From DASUPK01 sp963801055 (lineage in GTDB: Bacteria; Actinomycetota; Thermoleophilia; Solirubrobacterales; 70-9), in assembly GCA_963801055.1 (NCBI GenBank), contig CAWDDE010000008.1, positions 1-64,000 of the forward strand: a DNA stretch of 64,000 bases. Reading direction: 5' to 3'. Position numbers and translations under genes: made by a program. The notes beneath the pieces were generated by a model. It was not told where the DNA came from, did no database searches, and worked only from the letters and a program-made list of their open reading frames with translations. This document shows, in pieces, positions 7,517 through 15,929 of the stretch (the stretch's first letter is position 1; each line of letters opens with the position of its first letter).

Positions 7517-8428
7517 ATGTCGGGGGATGTATATAACCGGACTGTGACCGACTCCATTCCCGCCCAAGGAGAAGTGACGTTGCGGGAAGCGGAGCCCGGC
7601 GACATCGAGGCCTGCGCCCAGATTCTGTTCGATGCTTTCGGTGGTCTCCACGACCACCATCGGTTTCAGCGGGACTTTCCGAAGCTCGAGGACGCCATTG
7701 GACTGATGCAGGCGTGGATCCCCCATCCCTCGATCTGCGGAATAGTGGCCGAGATCGAGGGGCGGATCGTGGGCTCCAACTTCCTCGACGAGCGCGACCC
7801 GATCCGAGGTGTCGGCCCGATCACCGTCGACCCAGAGGGCCAGAACGCAGGTGTCGGACGCAAGCTAATGGCGGCGGTGATGGAGCGCGGCGAAGGAGCG
7901 CCCGGGATCCGGCTTCTACAAGACGCCTTCCACATGCGCTCGCTGTCGCTCTATGAGTCACTCGGTTTCAAGGTAAAGGAGCCCGTTGCGGTGATCACCG
8001 GCAACCCGCGCAGCAAACCCATGCAGCAGGTGGAAGTGCGCCCCCTGACGGAGAGCGACCTCGATGAGTGCGCGGCACTCTGCGAGAAGGTCCACGGCTT
8101 CGAGCGAAAAAACGAACTTCGTGACTCGATTCAGGCGTTCGCCCCGTTCGTCGCCGTGCGCGACGGACGCATTGCCGCGTATGCCTCCAGCGTGACGTTC
8201 TGGCCGATGAACCACGGCGTCGCCGAGAGCGAGGACGAGATGAAGGCACTGCTGCGCGGAACTGCAGCTGTGGTGGAGGAGCCGCTCGCTTTCCTCGTGC
8301 CTCTGCGCACGGGCTTGTTGCGGTGGGGCCTTGAGGAAGGCCTTCGTTTGGTGAAGCCGATGAACTTGATGGCGCTCGGCGAGTACCAGGAGCCGCGCGG
8401 CTCCTGGTTCCCCTCGGTGCTGTACTGA
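7517..8428 (+). CDS. GNAT-family N-acetyltransferase, tandem domains
   Basis: This 303-residue protein has an N-terminal GNAT domain with the acetyl-CoA loop region (VDPEGQNAGVGRKLM, about 97-111) and a second, more diverged GNAT-like half from about residue 175. The substrate is unknown. It begins at the exact point where another SnoaL gene should start: the junction GGGAGTAGGCGATGTCG is identical to SnoaL-SnoaL junctions, after which the sequence is unrelated. The SD-like GGGAG is supplied by the preceding SnoaL tail. Confidence 0.88.
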   Translation: MSGDVYNRTVTDSIPAQGEVTLREAEPGDIEACAQILFDAFGGLHDHHRFQRDFPKLEDAIGLMQAWIPHPSICGIVAEIEGRIVGSNFLDERDPIRGVGPITVDPEGQNAGVGRKLMAAVMERGEGAPGIRLLQDAFHMRSLSLYESLGFKVKEPVAVITGNPRSKPMQQVEVRPLTESDLDECAALCEKVHGFERKNELRDSIQAFAPFVAVRDGRIAAYASSVTFWPMNHGVAESEDEMKALLRGTAAVVEEPLAFLVPLRTGLLRWGLEEGLRLVKPMNLMALGEYQEPRGSWFPSVLY

Positions 8429-8496
8429 GCCAGGAACCGACCGCCCAGGCGGTTGCTCGCAGGCTTCTGAACGCGTATCCCCCAAAGAGCGGAAAG

Positions 8497-8757
8497 CTCA
8501 CGCGCTGGTGGCTTGGCGGTTCCGGTTGTGAACGCCCTTCGACCGCAGGCGTACCCCCCGGCGGTGCGGTCCACACCCACCAGCGCCGGACCATCACGAA
8601 GCTTCGCAACAACCCTGCCGCCGAGCCGGTCGAGGACGTTTCCTTTGACGGGACTGCGGGTGCGGTCTTCGAGCTGCCCGCCGACCTAATCAGCTTCTGG
8701 AGTGGCCGGCGCAAGCTGAGCCCGGAGCAGGCCCGGGCAGCAGCCGCACACCAATAG
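8497..8757 (+). pseudogene. Open coding-like frame without a start codon
   Basis: An 86-codon frame ending at TAG 8755-8757 shows good GC-rich third positions and a protein-like C-terminus (LISFWSGRRKLSPEQARAAA). No ATG, GTG or TTG start leaves enough length. The frame is open back to the GNAT stop region. I read it as the 3' part of a gene that lost its start, of unknown family. Confidence 0.35.
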
Positions 8758-8806
8758 CTGCTCACGTGACGCGCACGCGGCACCACAATCCGGGAACATC
8801 TCAACC

Positions 8807-9379
8807 ATGGGATTTCTGGCTCGTCTCCTTGGCCGCAGTACCGAGCCCGAAACGCGGCCCCGGCGGGACGCTTCCGCGTCTTCGCGGGCCGCCCCGGGCG
8901 AACTGACAGACGAGCAAGCGCTCGAGCGCTATCGCTTCCTTGTGCGGACCGCACCGCCGGAGGCGATCGAGCAGGCCCATGAGCAGGCCTTCGCGAAGCT
9001 GACGCCAGAGCAACGGCGCATGGCGCTGCGCGACTTGAGCGCGGCCGTGCCCGAACACGAGCGCACCGGAGGCGACGACCCGCGTTCCCTCGCCCGGATG
9101 GCCACCCGCGCGGAGATGAACCGGCCCGGCACCGTAGAGCGAGCCTTCGCTGGCGGCGGAGGCATGTTCGGCGGCATGGGCGGCACCCTGCTCGGCAGCT
9201 TCGCGGCGGCCTTCGCCGGGAGCCTGGTCGCCCAGTCGCTGTTCTCCGAGTTCGGCGGCAAAGAGGCCGCCGCCGAGGGTGACGGTGGTGCTGAGGGAGA
9301 TGCGGGCGACGCCGGCGGTGATACCGGAGGCGGGGACTTCGGCGGCGGCGACTTCGGCGGCGGCGACATCGGCTTCTGA
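8807..9379 (+). CDS. Conserved actinobacterial protein with Gly-rich membrane tail
   Basis: This is a 190-residue protein. Residues 30-85 are helical and polar with the pattern RYRFLVRTAPPEAIEQAHEQ and LTPEQRRMALRDL. They are followed by a Gly-rich hydrophobic segment (about 120-150) and an acidic glycine-repeat tail (GGGDF repeats). Streptomyces and relatives have similar proteins, sometimes mislabelled cation-transporting ATPase; the function is unknown. It looks like a membrane-associated scaffold but that is a guess. Confidence 0.75.
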   Translation: MGFLARLLGRSTEPETRPRRDASASSRAAPGELTDEQALERYRFLVRTAPPEAIEQAHEQAFAKLTPEQRRMALRDLSAAVPEHERTGGDDPRSLARMATRAEMNRPGTVERAFAGGGGMFGGMGGTLLGSFAAAFAGSLVAQSLFSEFGGKEAAAEGDGGAEGDAGDAGGDTGGGDFGGGDFGGGDIGF

Positions 9380-9592
9380 GACCGGGCCCGTCCGTAGCGC
9401 CCGCGGTGCACGAGCACTTCGCCGCCGACGGCGACCCCGGCTGACAGACCCTCGCATTCCGACGACGAGCGACAGTTCGGCCGGATAGTCGCCCCCGCCG
9501 CGACCCGCCCCGGCCTGACGGCGGGAGTGCCCGTCGGCCGCTAACGCGCGCGGGGGGCCGGTGAACACCGAGCCGGGCCGGGCGTGTCGACT

Positions 9593-9745
9593 GACGATCG
9601 CGTCCTGCTCGCTTCCGTCAGCAGTTGCCGAAGCGCGAACGTCGTCGTTTGAACGGTCCCGAACCGGGGCCACGCGCTCACCATCGACCACGGCTGGCAG
9701 GAGGTCGCGCCGACCGCGGTCGACTTCGTCAAGCGGTTCGTCTAA
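9593..9745 (+). pseudogene. Alpha/beta-hydrolase C-terminal remnant
   Basis: One frame reads DDRVLLASV ... then, after an internal TGA (9650-9652), TVPNRGHALTIDHGW and VAPTAVDFVKRFV before TAA 9743-9745. GHALTIDHGW carries the catalytic-histidine region of lysophospholipase-like hydrolases. The N-terminal two thirds with the nucleophile elbow is absent, so this is a fragment. The rest of the gap 9380-9854 holds nothing recognisable. Confidence 0.6.
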
Positions 9746-9854
9746 TTCCCGACAACCCCTGGTTTGGACGGGAGGAGTAGTTCTTTAGGCTCGCGCTCTC
9801 GACTCACTCTGCGACTGCGCCTGCCAAAAACGTTGAGTACATTGGGTTCCGTTG

Positions 9855-10175
9855 ATGGCGGCGGCGGCAACACTGGTCATGTGGTTTTCTCTGCGCTCGC
9901 CCGAGCTGGCCGAGGACTTTGAGCGTCTGATGGCCAGCGATCGGGACATCGTCCGTGGCTCGCTGGACACGATGTCGGATTGGCGATTGACGCGGCCGAT
10001 GGATGTGCCCGGACAGGCGGGTGGGGGTGAAGCAGCCGATTACGTGCTGATGGCGGAGATCGTCAACATCGAGAACTGGGAGCAACAGGCCGAGGAACGG
10101 ACTCAGGGGTTGGCTGATGACTTGGCGCATCTGGTCTCCAGTCGGAAGATGCTCGTCCTCGAACGCGTCCTTTGA
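9855..10175 (+). CDS. Small protein, possible dimeric alpha/beta-barrel
   Basis: This is a 106-residue protein (ATG 9855; TTG 9852 also in frame) with a pattern resembling ferredoxin-like monooxygenase/EthD-type folds: a first strand VMWFSLRS, a helix PELAEDFERLMAS, and a later strand ADYVLMAEIVNIENW. I do not recognise a named family. It ends just before a B-A hairpin pair. Confidence 0.5.
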   Translation: MAAAATLVMWFSLRSPELAEDFERLMASDRDIVRGSLDTMSDWRLTRPMDVPGQAGGGEAADYVLMAEIVNIENWEQQAEERTQGLADDLAHLVSSRKMLVLERVL

Positions 10176-10201
10176 AACAAGTTTCAGGTCTGACGCCGCT
10201 T

Positions 10202-10244
10202 CTGCTTTGGACGAAAAGCGGCTATCCGCTTTGCATGGAAGCAG
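10202..10244. repeat. Type B plus type A hairpin pair
   Basis: Type B (GCTTT, loop GGACGA, AAAGC core; 10202-10221) is followed six bases later by type A (10227-10244). The A copy has lost one A of its right arm (GCATGGAAGC). The pair lies between a stop codon and a SnoaL leader. Confidence 0.8.
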
Positions 10245-10251
10245 TACTGCT

Positions 10252-10308
10252 CCGCGAGATACTGAGCGGGCGATGTCGCGGGAGAACGCAAAGATCGTCC
10301 GTCGTACC
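10252..10308 (+). pseudogene. SnoaL 5' stub with leader
   Basis: The leader CGAGATACTGAGCGGGCG precedes ATG 10273 and the codons MSRENAKIVRRT of a SnoaL start. Similarity ends at about 10308, 50 bases before a VOC gene. The matching SnoaL 3' end is found on the other side of that VOC gene at 10850. Confidence 0.75.
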
Positions 10309-10358
10309 ATGCGGCCGACCACGCAACGTGAGCCACCCGACCCTTGGAGGTGCAACCG

Positions 10359-10820
10359 ATGGTCAACCCAATCCCGAAGGATTACCCTCGCGTGACCCCC
10401 TACCTGATCGTGGACGGCGCCTCCGTCGCGATTGACTTCTACACGTCCGTGCTGGGCGCAACTGAGCGGATGCGCATGGGAGGACCCGGCGGCAAGGTCG
10501 GTCACGCGGAGCTCGATCTGGGCGACTCCGTGATCATGCTCGCCGACGAGCACCCCGAGATGGACGCCATCGGCCCCAAGACGGTGGGCGGCACTCCCGT
10601 ATCCCTCCATGTCTACGTCGAGGATGCCGACGCCGTCTTCGAGCGCGCGATCGAAGGCGGCGCCAAGGCCTTGCGCGGGGTCGAAGACAAATTCTACGGC
10701 GACCGTTCCGGAAGCTTCGAAGATCCCTTTGGACACCACTGGCATGTCGCGACGCATGTGGAGGACATCCCGCCGGAGGAGATGTCCAAGCGGGCGGCGG
10801 AGGCGACCGCTTCAGGCTGA
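10359..10820 (+). CDS. PhnB-like VOC-fold protein nested between SnoaL ends
   Basis: This is a 153-residue vicinal-oxygen-chelate protein of the PhnB/glyoxalase-like type. VTPYLIVDGASVAIDFYTSV opens the first beta-alpha-beta-beta-beta unit and GSFEDPFGHHWHVATH closes the second. The ATG has GGAGG eleven bases upstream; TTG 10344 is an alternative. It is exactly flanked by a SnoaL 5' stub (10252-10308) and a SnoaL 3' stub (10850-10892). Function is unknown beyond the fold. Confidence 0.88.
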   Translation: MVNPIPKDYPRVTPYLIVDGASVAIDFYTSVLGATERMRMGGPGGKVGHAELDLGDSVIMLADEHPEMDAIGPKTVGGTPVSLHVYVEDADAVFERAIEGGAKALRGVEDKFYGDRSGSFEDPFGHHWHVATHVEDIPPEEMSKRAAEATASG

Positions 10821-10849
10821 GCCCCCCTCGGAGCGGAGGTGCCGGGTTC

Positions 10850-10892
10850 GAGTCACGCCGAGGCCCTCGAAGCCGCCGGGCTGCGGGAGTAG
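10850..10892 (+). pseudogene. SnoaL 3' stub
   Basis: The codons SHAEALEAAGLRE and TAG appear with no gene in front of them, directly after the VOC gene. The stub ends in GGGAGTAG and is followed by GCG and the ATG of the next SnoaL gene, so it still supplies an SD-like GGGAG. Confidence 0.85.
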
Positions 10893-10895
10893 GCG

Positions 10896-11300
10896 ATGTC
10901 GCAGGAGAACGTCGAGGTGGTGCGCCGTCTGTGGGCAGACTCGGAAACCGAGAATTTGGAGGCCTCGATCCATCTGCTCGACGAGGGGGTGGAGATCTGG
11001 AATCCGCCCGAGTTCCCGGTCACGGGCCCATATCGCGGGCACGATGGGGTGCGCCAATGGGCAGCCGAGCAATGGGAGGTCTTCAGCGGTCTTCACCATG
11101 AGATAGAGGAGATCATCGAAGCCCCTGACGGCGAGACCCTCGTCAGCGTGCAGCGAACGCAGGGACGCATGAGGCACACCGACATGAAGACCAACGTTCA
11201 GTGGGCGACCACATGGACGATCCGAGATGGCAAGGTCCTTCGCGCTTACGGATACCTGACCAGGGCCGAAGCCCTCGAAGCCGCCGGGCTGTCGGAGTAG
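10896..11300 (+). CDS. SnoaL-like NTF2-fold protein, copy 3
   Basis: This 134-residue protein begins MSQENVEVVRRLW and ends RAEALEAAGLSE. The core motif YRGHDGVRQWAAEQW fits the family, and the rest is strongly diverged from copies 1 and 2. It uses the tail of the preceding stub as its ribosome site. A type B hairpin follows nine bases after its stop. Confidence 0.88.
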   Translation: MSQENVEVVRRLWADSETENLEASIHLLDEGVEIWNPPEFPVTGPYRGHDGVRQWAAEQWEVFSGLHHEIEEIIEAPDGETLVSVQRTQGRMRHTDMKTNVQWATTWTIRDGKVLRAYGYLTRAEALEAAGLSE

Positions 11301-11574
11301 CGGCTCGGTATCGCTTTGGACGAAAAGCAGCGGTTCCCACTTGGGAGGCATGGCCCGACACCGGGTTGCGCGTAGAAGCCTCGCGCTCAACTTCATCCGG
11401 ACCGTCGTGGCGCAATCGATTCGGCCTACGCTCGATTGGCAGCGCGACCAGGGCCACAACCAGCAGCGGCAGCACCGTCACCTGGTACGCGATGTCGATC
11501 GTGTCGCCACCCCGGGTGGTGAAGCTGAGCCCGACAATGAAGCCGACGATCGCGAATCCGAGTGTCCCCACCAC
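11143..11574 (-). CDS. Possible small membrane protein, overlapping SnoaL antisense
   Basis: From GTG 11574 the first 55 residues form two plausible hydrophobic segments (VGTLGFAIVGFIVGLSF and VTVLPLLVVALVALPI) and look like real membrane protein. Further on, the frame runs through a type B hairpin and antisense to SnoaL copy 3, where it loses protein character. A truncated gene whose frame ran into repeat DNA is the best reading. Confidence 0.3.
   Translation of the reverse strand: MVGTLGFAIVGFIVGLSFTTRGGDTIDIAYQVTVLPLLVVALVALPIERRPNRLRHDGPDEVEREASTRNPVSGHASQVGTAAFRPKRYRAATPTARRLRGLRPWSGIRKREGPCHLGSSMWSPTERWSSCRCASCVPAFAAR
11310..11332. repeat. Type B hairpin repeat
   Basis: The arms CGCTTT and AAAGC(A)G enclose loop GGACGA. 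It lies nine bases after the stop of SnoaL copy 3, the usual position of type B. Confidence 0.8.
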
Positions 11575-11577
11575 CGG

Positions 11578-11606
11578 CCAAGGGCCCTCATCCCGAGGGC
11601 CCTTGG
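11578..11606. terminator. Strong hairpin, putative terminator
   Basis: A perfect 12-bp stem, CCAAGGGCCCTC and GAGGGCCCTTGG with loop ATCCC, lies just beyond the end of the NmrA-like gene. There is no clear T-run, so intrinsic termination is inferred from position and stem strength. The same GGGCCCTC motif recurs at 33911, 34734 and 62584. Confidence 0.55.
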
Positions 11607-11622
11607 CGTTTCGGCGGGCGGC

Positions 11623-12474
11623 TCAGGCGCTGATCGGCGCTGGGTCCCAGACGCCGTCAATGGCGGCCGCTCGGGCGAAGTCGCGGAAGTCGCGAGCCTC
11701 GCGGCCGAGAGCACGACGCACACCGTCCGTGGTCTCGGCGTTGCGGCCGTCCACCACCTCGCTGAACAGGTAGGTGAGCAGCTCGATCAGCTCCGGCGGC
11801 GCGCCGTGCTCCGCGGCCTCGGCCGCGTGCTGCTCGATCGAGATGGGGACGTAGCGCACCTCGCGGCCCACCACCTCGCTGATCTCGGCGGCCACCTGCG
11901 CGAGGGTCAGGGAACGCGGCCCCGTCAGCTCATAGAGCTGCCCCACGTGCCGATCGTCCGTCAGCGCCGTCACCGCGACGTCGGCAATGTCGTCGGCGTC
12001 GAGGAACGGGGTGGGCACGTCGCCGGCCGGCAGCCGGATCTCGCCGCTCAGCACGTGCTCGCGCATGTAGTCCTCGCTCAGGTTCTGCATGAACCAAGTT
12101 GAGCGGAGGATCGTGAGCTCGGCGCCGGTGTTCCGGATGACCTCCTCGCCTCGCTCGGCCAGCGGCTCGCCGCGCCCGGACAGGAGGACCAGCCGCGGCG
12201 CCCCGCTCTCGATCGCCAGCTCGGCGAACGACTGCGTCGCCTCGATGGCTCCCGGGAGGGCGAAGTCGGGGTAGTAGGTCAGGTAGACGGCACCAACTCC
12301 TTCGAGCGCGGGCGCCCAGGTGGCCTCGTCCTCCCAGTCAAAGGGCGGCTCACCCGAGCGCGAGCCCACCCGGACGGGGAGACCGCGTGCTTCCAGCCGC
12401 TCGACCACCCGGCGGCCGGTCTTGCCGGTGCCGCCGAGAACGAGCGTGGTCCTGTGTGTCGTGTTGTCGTTCAT
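11623..12474 (-). CDS. NmrA-like NAD(P)-binding reductase/sensor
   Basis: This 283-residue protein starts at ATG 12474 with GGAGG eight bases upstream; an in-frame start 30 bases earlier is less likely. The loop GGTGKTG (14-20) and the later YTYLTYYPDF-like and PTPFLDADDIADV blocks are typical of NmrA/atypical SDR proteins with a truncated catalytic site, which bind NAD(P) and act as redox sensors or reductases. It is downstream of the cupin gene on the same strand. Both are divergent from an AraC regulator, which is the probable controller. Confidence 0.88.
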   Translation of the reverse strand: MNDNTTHRTTLVLGGTGKTGRRVVERLEARGLPVRVGSRSGEPPFDWEDEATWAPALEGVGAVYLTYYPDFALPGAIEATQSFAELAIESGAPRLVLLSGRGEPLAERGEEVIRNTGAELTILRSTWFMQNLSEDYMREHVLSGEIRLPAGDVPTPFLDADDIADVAVTALTDDRHVGQLYELTGPRSLTLAQVAAEISEVVGREVRYVPISIEQHAAEAAEHGAPPELIELLTYLFSEVVDGRNAETTDGVRRALGREARDFRDFARAAAIDGVWDPAPISA

Positions 12475-12509
12475 GGGTTCCTCCATTGGTTGGCTTGGGT
12501 TCAAGGGGG

Positions 12510-13067
12510 TCAGGCGGTGGCAGGCTTGGCTCCGCTCAGCAGGCGACCGCGGCGCCTGGCGAGCCAGCGGAGCGGTGCGAGTGCCAGACGCTGGAGCCAG
12601 CGCGGCGGGAAGGCGGCCTGCACCTCGTCTCCGAACTCCTCAACGAACAGGGCGAGGTCGAGCGGCCTCGGAATGCCGCCCATCATCGTCCGGCCGTCCT
12701 GCGCGAGCCCGACAGCGGTTTTGAAGAGCTCCTCCATCCGGAGGGCGGGTTGGACCTCGACCCGGAGGAGAGCGTTCTCGTCGCCGGCGTTGGCGAAGTC
12801 GTGCTTCTGGCCCGGGGGGACCACGACAACCTCGCCCGGCCCGGCGACGACGCGCTTGCGGCCCATCCGGAACCGCATCGTTCCCTCGACGACCTGGAAG
12901 CGCTCCTCCTGCTTCGGATGGATGTGCTGGCCGCCCGGGACGTGCCCGCCCGCGGGGAGCTCGAGATCGATCGCGAGCAGCTCGCCGCCGGTCTCCGCTG
13001 CGGTCCGGCGGATGGTGATCCGCTCGCCGCTCGCGGGATTCTCGAGTGTCTGTCCTGCGAATGCCAT
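12510..13067 (-). CDS. Cupin-domain protein
   Basis: This 185-residue protein has a conserved cupin barrel: GGHVPGGQHIHPKQEERFQV (motif 1 with two His and a Glu) and PGEVVVVPPGQKHDFANAG (motif 2 His). The C-terminal 60 residues are a separate helical extension with an amphipathic end. ATG 13067 is preceded by GAGGAG. It lies 35 bases upstream of the NmrA-like gene, so the two form an operon. The substrate is unknown. Confidence 0.88.
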   Translation of the reverse strand: MAFAGQTLENPASGERITIRRTAAETGGELLAIDLELPAGGHVPGGQHIHPKQEERFQVVEGTMRFRMGRKRVVAGPGEVVVVPPGQKHDFANAGDENALLRVEVQPALRMEELFKTAVGLAQDGRTMMGGIPRPLDLALFVEEFGDEVQAAFPPRWLQRLALAPLRWLARRRGRLLSGAKPATA

Positions 13068-13210
13068 GATCGGCTCCTCTGGTGTCTTTGATTGCATCTC
13101 GTCCAGTATCCGGGCGGGCGGCCGGACTGTCTATGACCCAAAGCCGCTGATTCATGCTCCATCGTCCACGACTGTGGACGACCGGGTCCCCGAGCGTGCA
13201 TACTGGAGGC

Positions 13211-14191
13211 ATGGAAGCCCTGGATCCATTCCCACCGTCCGACCCCGTCGGCGAGGCGCTCCACTTCCTGCGCATGAACGGCGCCTTCTACTGCCGCTCG
13301 GAGCTGACTGCACCATGGGGCCTCACGCTTCCGCCGATGCCCGAGTACATCTGGTTCCACGTCGTCACCTCCGGCCGGCTCTGGCTCGAGACGGGTGACG
13401 ACGAGGAGGCCTCGTGGATTCAGCCCGGAGACCTGGCGCTCGTCCCGCATGGGGAGGGACACGTCCTCCGCAGTGAGGCCGGCGCACCTGCGCCGGGCAT
13501 CCTCGACCTGGAGCGTGAGCTGGTCAGCGACCGCTACGAGATCCTCCGGCACGGCGAGGGGGGCGCACCGACAGGCCTGATCTGCGGAGCCGTCCGCTTC
13601 GAGCACCCTGCCGCCGAGAACCTGATCCGGACTCTGCCGAGAGTGATCCACATCGAGGCATCCAGTTCATCCAGGCTGGACTGGATGGAGAGCACGCTCC
13701 GGCTGATGGCCGCCGAGGCAGGCGAGCTCCGACCCGGGGGTGAGGCGGTGATCACGCGGCTCGGCGACATCCTGGTGATCCAGGCGATTAGGGCCTGGAT
13801 GGACACTGACCCCGCCGCCCGGAGCGGCTGGCTGGGCGCGCTCCAGGATCCGCAGATCGGGCGTGCGATCTCGCTCATTCACCGTGAGCCGGCGCGCGAC
13901 TGGACCATCGCCTCGCTGGCCGACGAGCTCGCGATGTCCCGCTCGGCATTCGCAGCGCGGTTCACCGAGCTGGTCGGCGAGCCCGTTATGCGCTACGTCG
14001 CCCGGTGGCGCATGCACGTCGCCGTGGACGCGCTGACCGAAGAGGGCGCAACGGTCGGCGAGCTCGCCGACCGTCTCGGCTACCGCTCCGAGGCCGCCTT
14101 CAGCCGTGCCTTCAAGCGTGTGATCGGCGACTCGCCGGGTGCGGTGCGGCGGAGGGCGGTCGAGCAGAGCCCGGCGCCGATAGCCGGCTAG
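13211..14191 (+). CDS. AraC-family regulator with N-terminal cupin
   Basis: This 326-residue protein has an N-terminal AraC cupin (PMPEYIWFHVVTSGRLWLET, PGDLALVPHGEGHVL) and two helix-turn-helix motifs near residues 225-315 (WTIASLADELAMSRSAFAAR; TVGELADRLGYRSEAAFSRA). The start ATG has GGAGG three to four bases in front, tight but usable. It is divergent from the cupin/NmrA pair across 143 bases, the classic layout for control of that pair. Confidence 0.9.
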   Translation: MEALDPFPPSDPVGEALHFLRMNGAFYCRSELTAPWGLTLPPMPEYIWFHVVTSGRLWLETGDDEEASWIQPGDLALVPHGEGHVLRSEAGAPAPGILDLERELVSDRYEILRHGEGGAPTGLICGAVRFEHPAAENLIRTLPRVIHIEASSSSRLDWMESTLRLMAAEAGELRPGGEAVITRLGDILVIQAIRAWMDTDPAARSGWLGALQDPQIGRAISLIHREPARDWTIASLADELAMSRSAFAARFTELVGEPVMRYVARWRMHVAVDALTEEGATVGELADRLGYRSEAAFSRAFKRVIGDSPGAVRRRAVEQSPAPIAG

Positions 14192-14338
14192 GGACAGGGT
14201 TTGTCGGCGGCGTCGTTGTGGCGGGGCACCACCAGCGCGTGGCCGCGCCCCGGCTTCTCGCTGCCCATGGGTACGGAACCCTCCGAGAGGGCCGCCGCCT
14301 TTCGCCACCCGCTTCTTCATTACCCGCCTGGAGGAAGA

Positions 14339-14356
14339 GTGCGGGGCTTTCCGCAC
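14339..14356. terminator. Short hairpin between convergent genes
   Basis: Arms GTGCGG and CCGCAC enclose loop GGCTTT in the 234-base gap between the AraC gene and the convergent MFS gene. Termination is a positional inference. Confidence 0.3.
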
Positions 14357-14425
14357 GGACCGATGGGCGACCGGAGGGGAAGCCGGCGGGGAGACCGGCC
14401 ACCCCTCGGGGGCGCTGCCGATGGC

Positions 14426-15892
14426 TCAGCCGCGGTCGCCCTTGTCGGAGCCGGTGGCCATGGCCACCCGGGCGGGCACGTAGCGCCCGAGCAGCGGGAC
14501 CAGGGTGACCGCCGCGCCCAGCGCCGCGATCGCGATCGATACGAGGATCCCGGGCTGGAACCCGTCGAGCAGGGCCTGGGCGCTGCCCGCCGCCGCGCTC
14601 GAGCCGGAGGTGCCGGCCTCGATCACCGCCGTGGCCACCGCCAGTCCGACCGCTCCGCCGAGCTGGAACGAGGTGTAGACGAGACCGGAGGCCAGGCCTT
14701 GCTCCTCGTCCTTGACGTCGCTCGTCGCCGCGATCGTCAGCGGCCCGAAGGCGAGCGTGAACCCGATCCCAGACAGGATGAAGGTCGGCAGCATTGCCGT
14801 CAGGTAGCTCGAGTCGGCGCCGATGTTCCAGAACAGGAAGTAGGCGAGACCGAGGCTCATCAACCCGGCACCCACCGGGATCGCGGGACCCACCCTGCTC
14901 ACCAGGCGCCCGACGTTCGGCGAGCCGAAGGCGACGATCAACCCGGCTGGGAGGAAGGCGAGCGCCATCTCGATCGGCGACCAGCCCCTCAGGTTCTGCA
15001 TGTAGAGGGTGCCGATGAACTGGAACCCGAACCAGCTGCCGAGCAATGCCATCGCGCCGTAGTTGGCGCGCCGCAGCGCCGCCGACTTCAGGATCCCGAG
15101 GCGGACCAGCGGACTCGCGCTGCGCAGCTCGATCAGGACGAACGCGGTCAGCAGCATCGCCACCCCCGCGAACGAGAGGAGCGTTTGAGTCGCTCCCCAG
15201 CCGACGTCGGGTGCCTCGACGATCGTGTAGACCAGTCCCAACATCGCCACCGCGAGGGTCGCCGTCCCGCTGAAGTCGAAGCTGCTCCGGTTGACCCGGG
15301 TAGCGGGCTCGTCCTTGTCGAGGTAGCGGGGCAGCAGCAGCAGGATCGCCAGGGCGATCGGGACCGGCATGAAGAACGTGTATCGCCAGCCGAGCTCGGT
15401 GAGCGCGCCGCCGAACACGAGACCCAGCGACCAGCCGCTCGCTCCGACCGCCGCGTAAGTACTCAGCGCCTTGTTCCGTGCCGGCCCTTCCGCGAACGTC
15501 GTGGTAATGATCGAGAGCACCGCCGGCGCCGTGAACGCCGCCGCCGCTCCCTTGATGAACCTGGTCGCGATCAGGGTGTTCCCGTCGTTGGCGAGGCCGC
15601 CGATGAAGGAGGCGACCAGGAAGACTGCGAGGCCGCCGAGCAGCACGCGGCGGCGGCCGAGCAGGTCCGCCGCTCGACCGCCCAGTAACAGTAGGCCGCC
15701 GTAGCCGAGGATGTAGCCGCTTACCACCCACTGCAGGGAGCTTGGCTCTAGCCCCAGCTCGCTGCCGATGCTCGGCAGCGCGACGCCGACCATCGAGACG
15801 TCGAGCCCGTCGAGAAAGAGCACGCCGCAGAGCAGGGCGAGCAACCACCAGGCCCGGGCGTCGAAGCTTGTCTTCGCTGCTGACTGCTGCAT
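14426..15892 (-). CDS. DHA2-type MFS drug efflux transporter
   Basis: This 488-residue transporter has about 14 membrane helices. It has LDGLDVSMVGVALPSIG at helix 1 (DHA2 motif D1-like), GGRAADLLGRRRVLLGG (motif A) and the family motif C region with GLVFGGAL. The second ATG (15892) is preferred because GGAGG lies six bases before it; an ATG at 15898 lies between that ribosome site and it. It is divergent from a MarR-type gene with palindromes in the shared upstream region, which suggests MarR repression lifted by the exported compound. Confidence 0.92.
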   Translation of the reverse strand: MQQSAAKTSFDARAWWLLALLCGVLFLDGLDVSMVGVALPSIGSELGLEPSSLQWVVSGYILGYGGLLLLGGRAADLLGRRRVLLGGLAVFLVASFIGGLANDGNTLIATRFIKGAAAAFTAPAVLSIITTTFAEGPARNKALSTYAAVGASGWSLGLVFGGALTELGWRYTFFMPVPIALAILLLLPRYLDKDEPATRVNRSSFDFSGTATLAVAMLGLVYTIVEAPDVGWGATQTLLSFAGVAMLLTAFVLIELRSASPLVRLGILKSAALRRANYGAMALLGSWFGFQFIGTLYMQNLRGWSPIEMALAFLPAGLIVAFGSPNVGRLVSRVGPAIPVGAGLMSLGLAYFLFWNIGADSSYLTAMLPTFILSGIGFTLAFGPLTIAATSDVKDEEQGLASGLVYTSFQLGGAVGLAVATAVIEAGTSGSSAAAGSAQALLDGFQPGILVSIAIAALGAAVTLVPLLGRYVPARVAMATGSDKGDRG

Positions 15893-15929
15893 ACACATCC
15901 TCCCAACGGGCGATTGACTGGAGAAGGGC

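Noticed and set aside
11341..12102. 253-codon plus-strand frame
   Set aside because: It lies antisense to the clearly conserved NmrA-like gene and has shadow-type composition.
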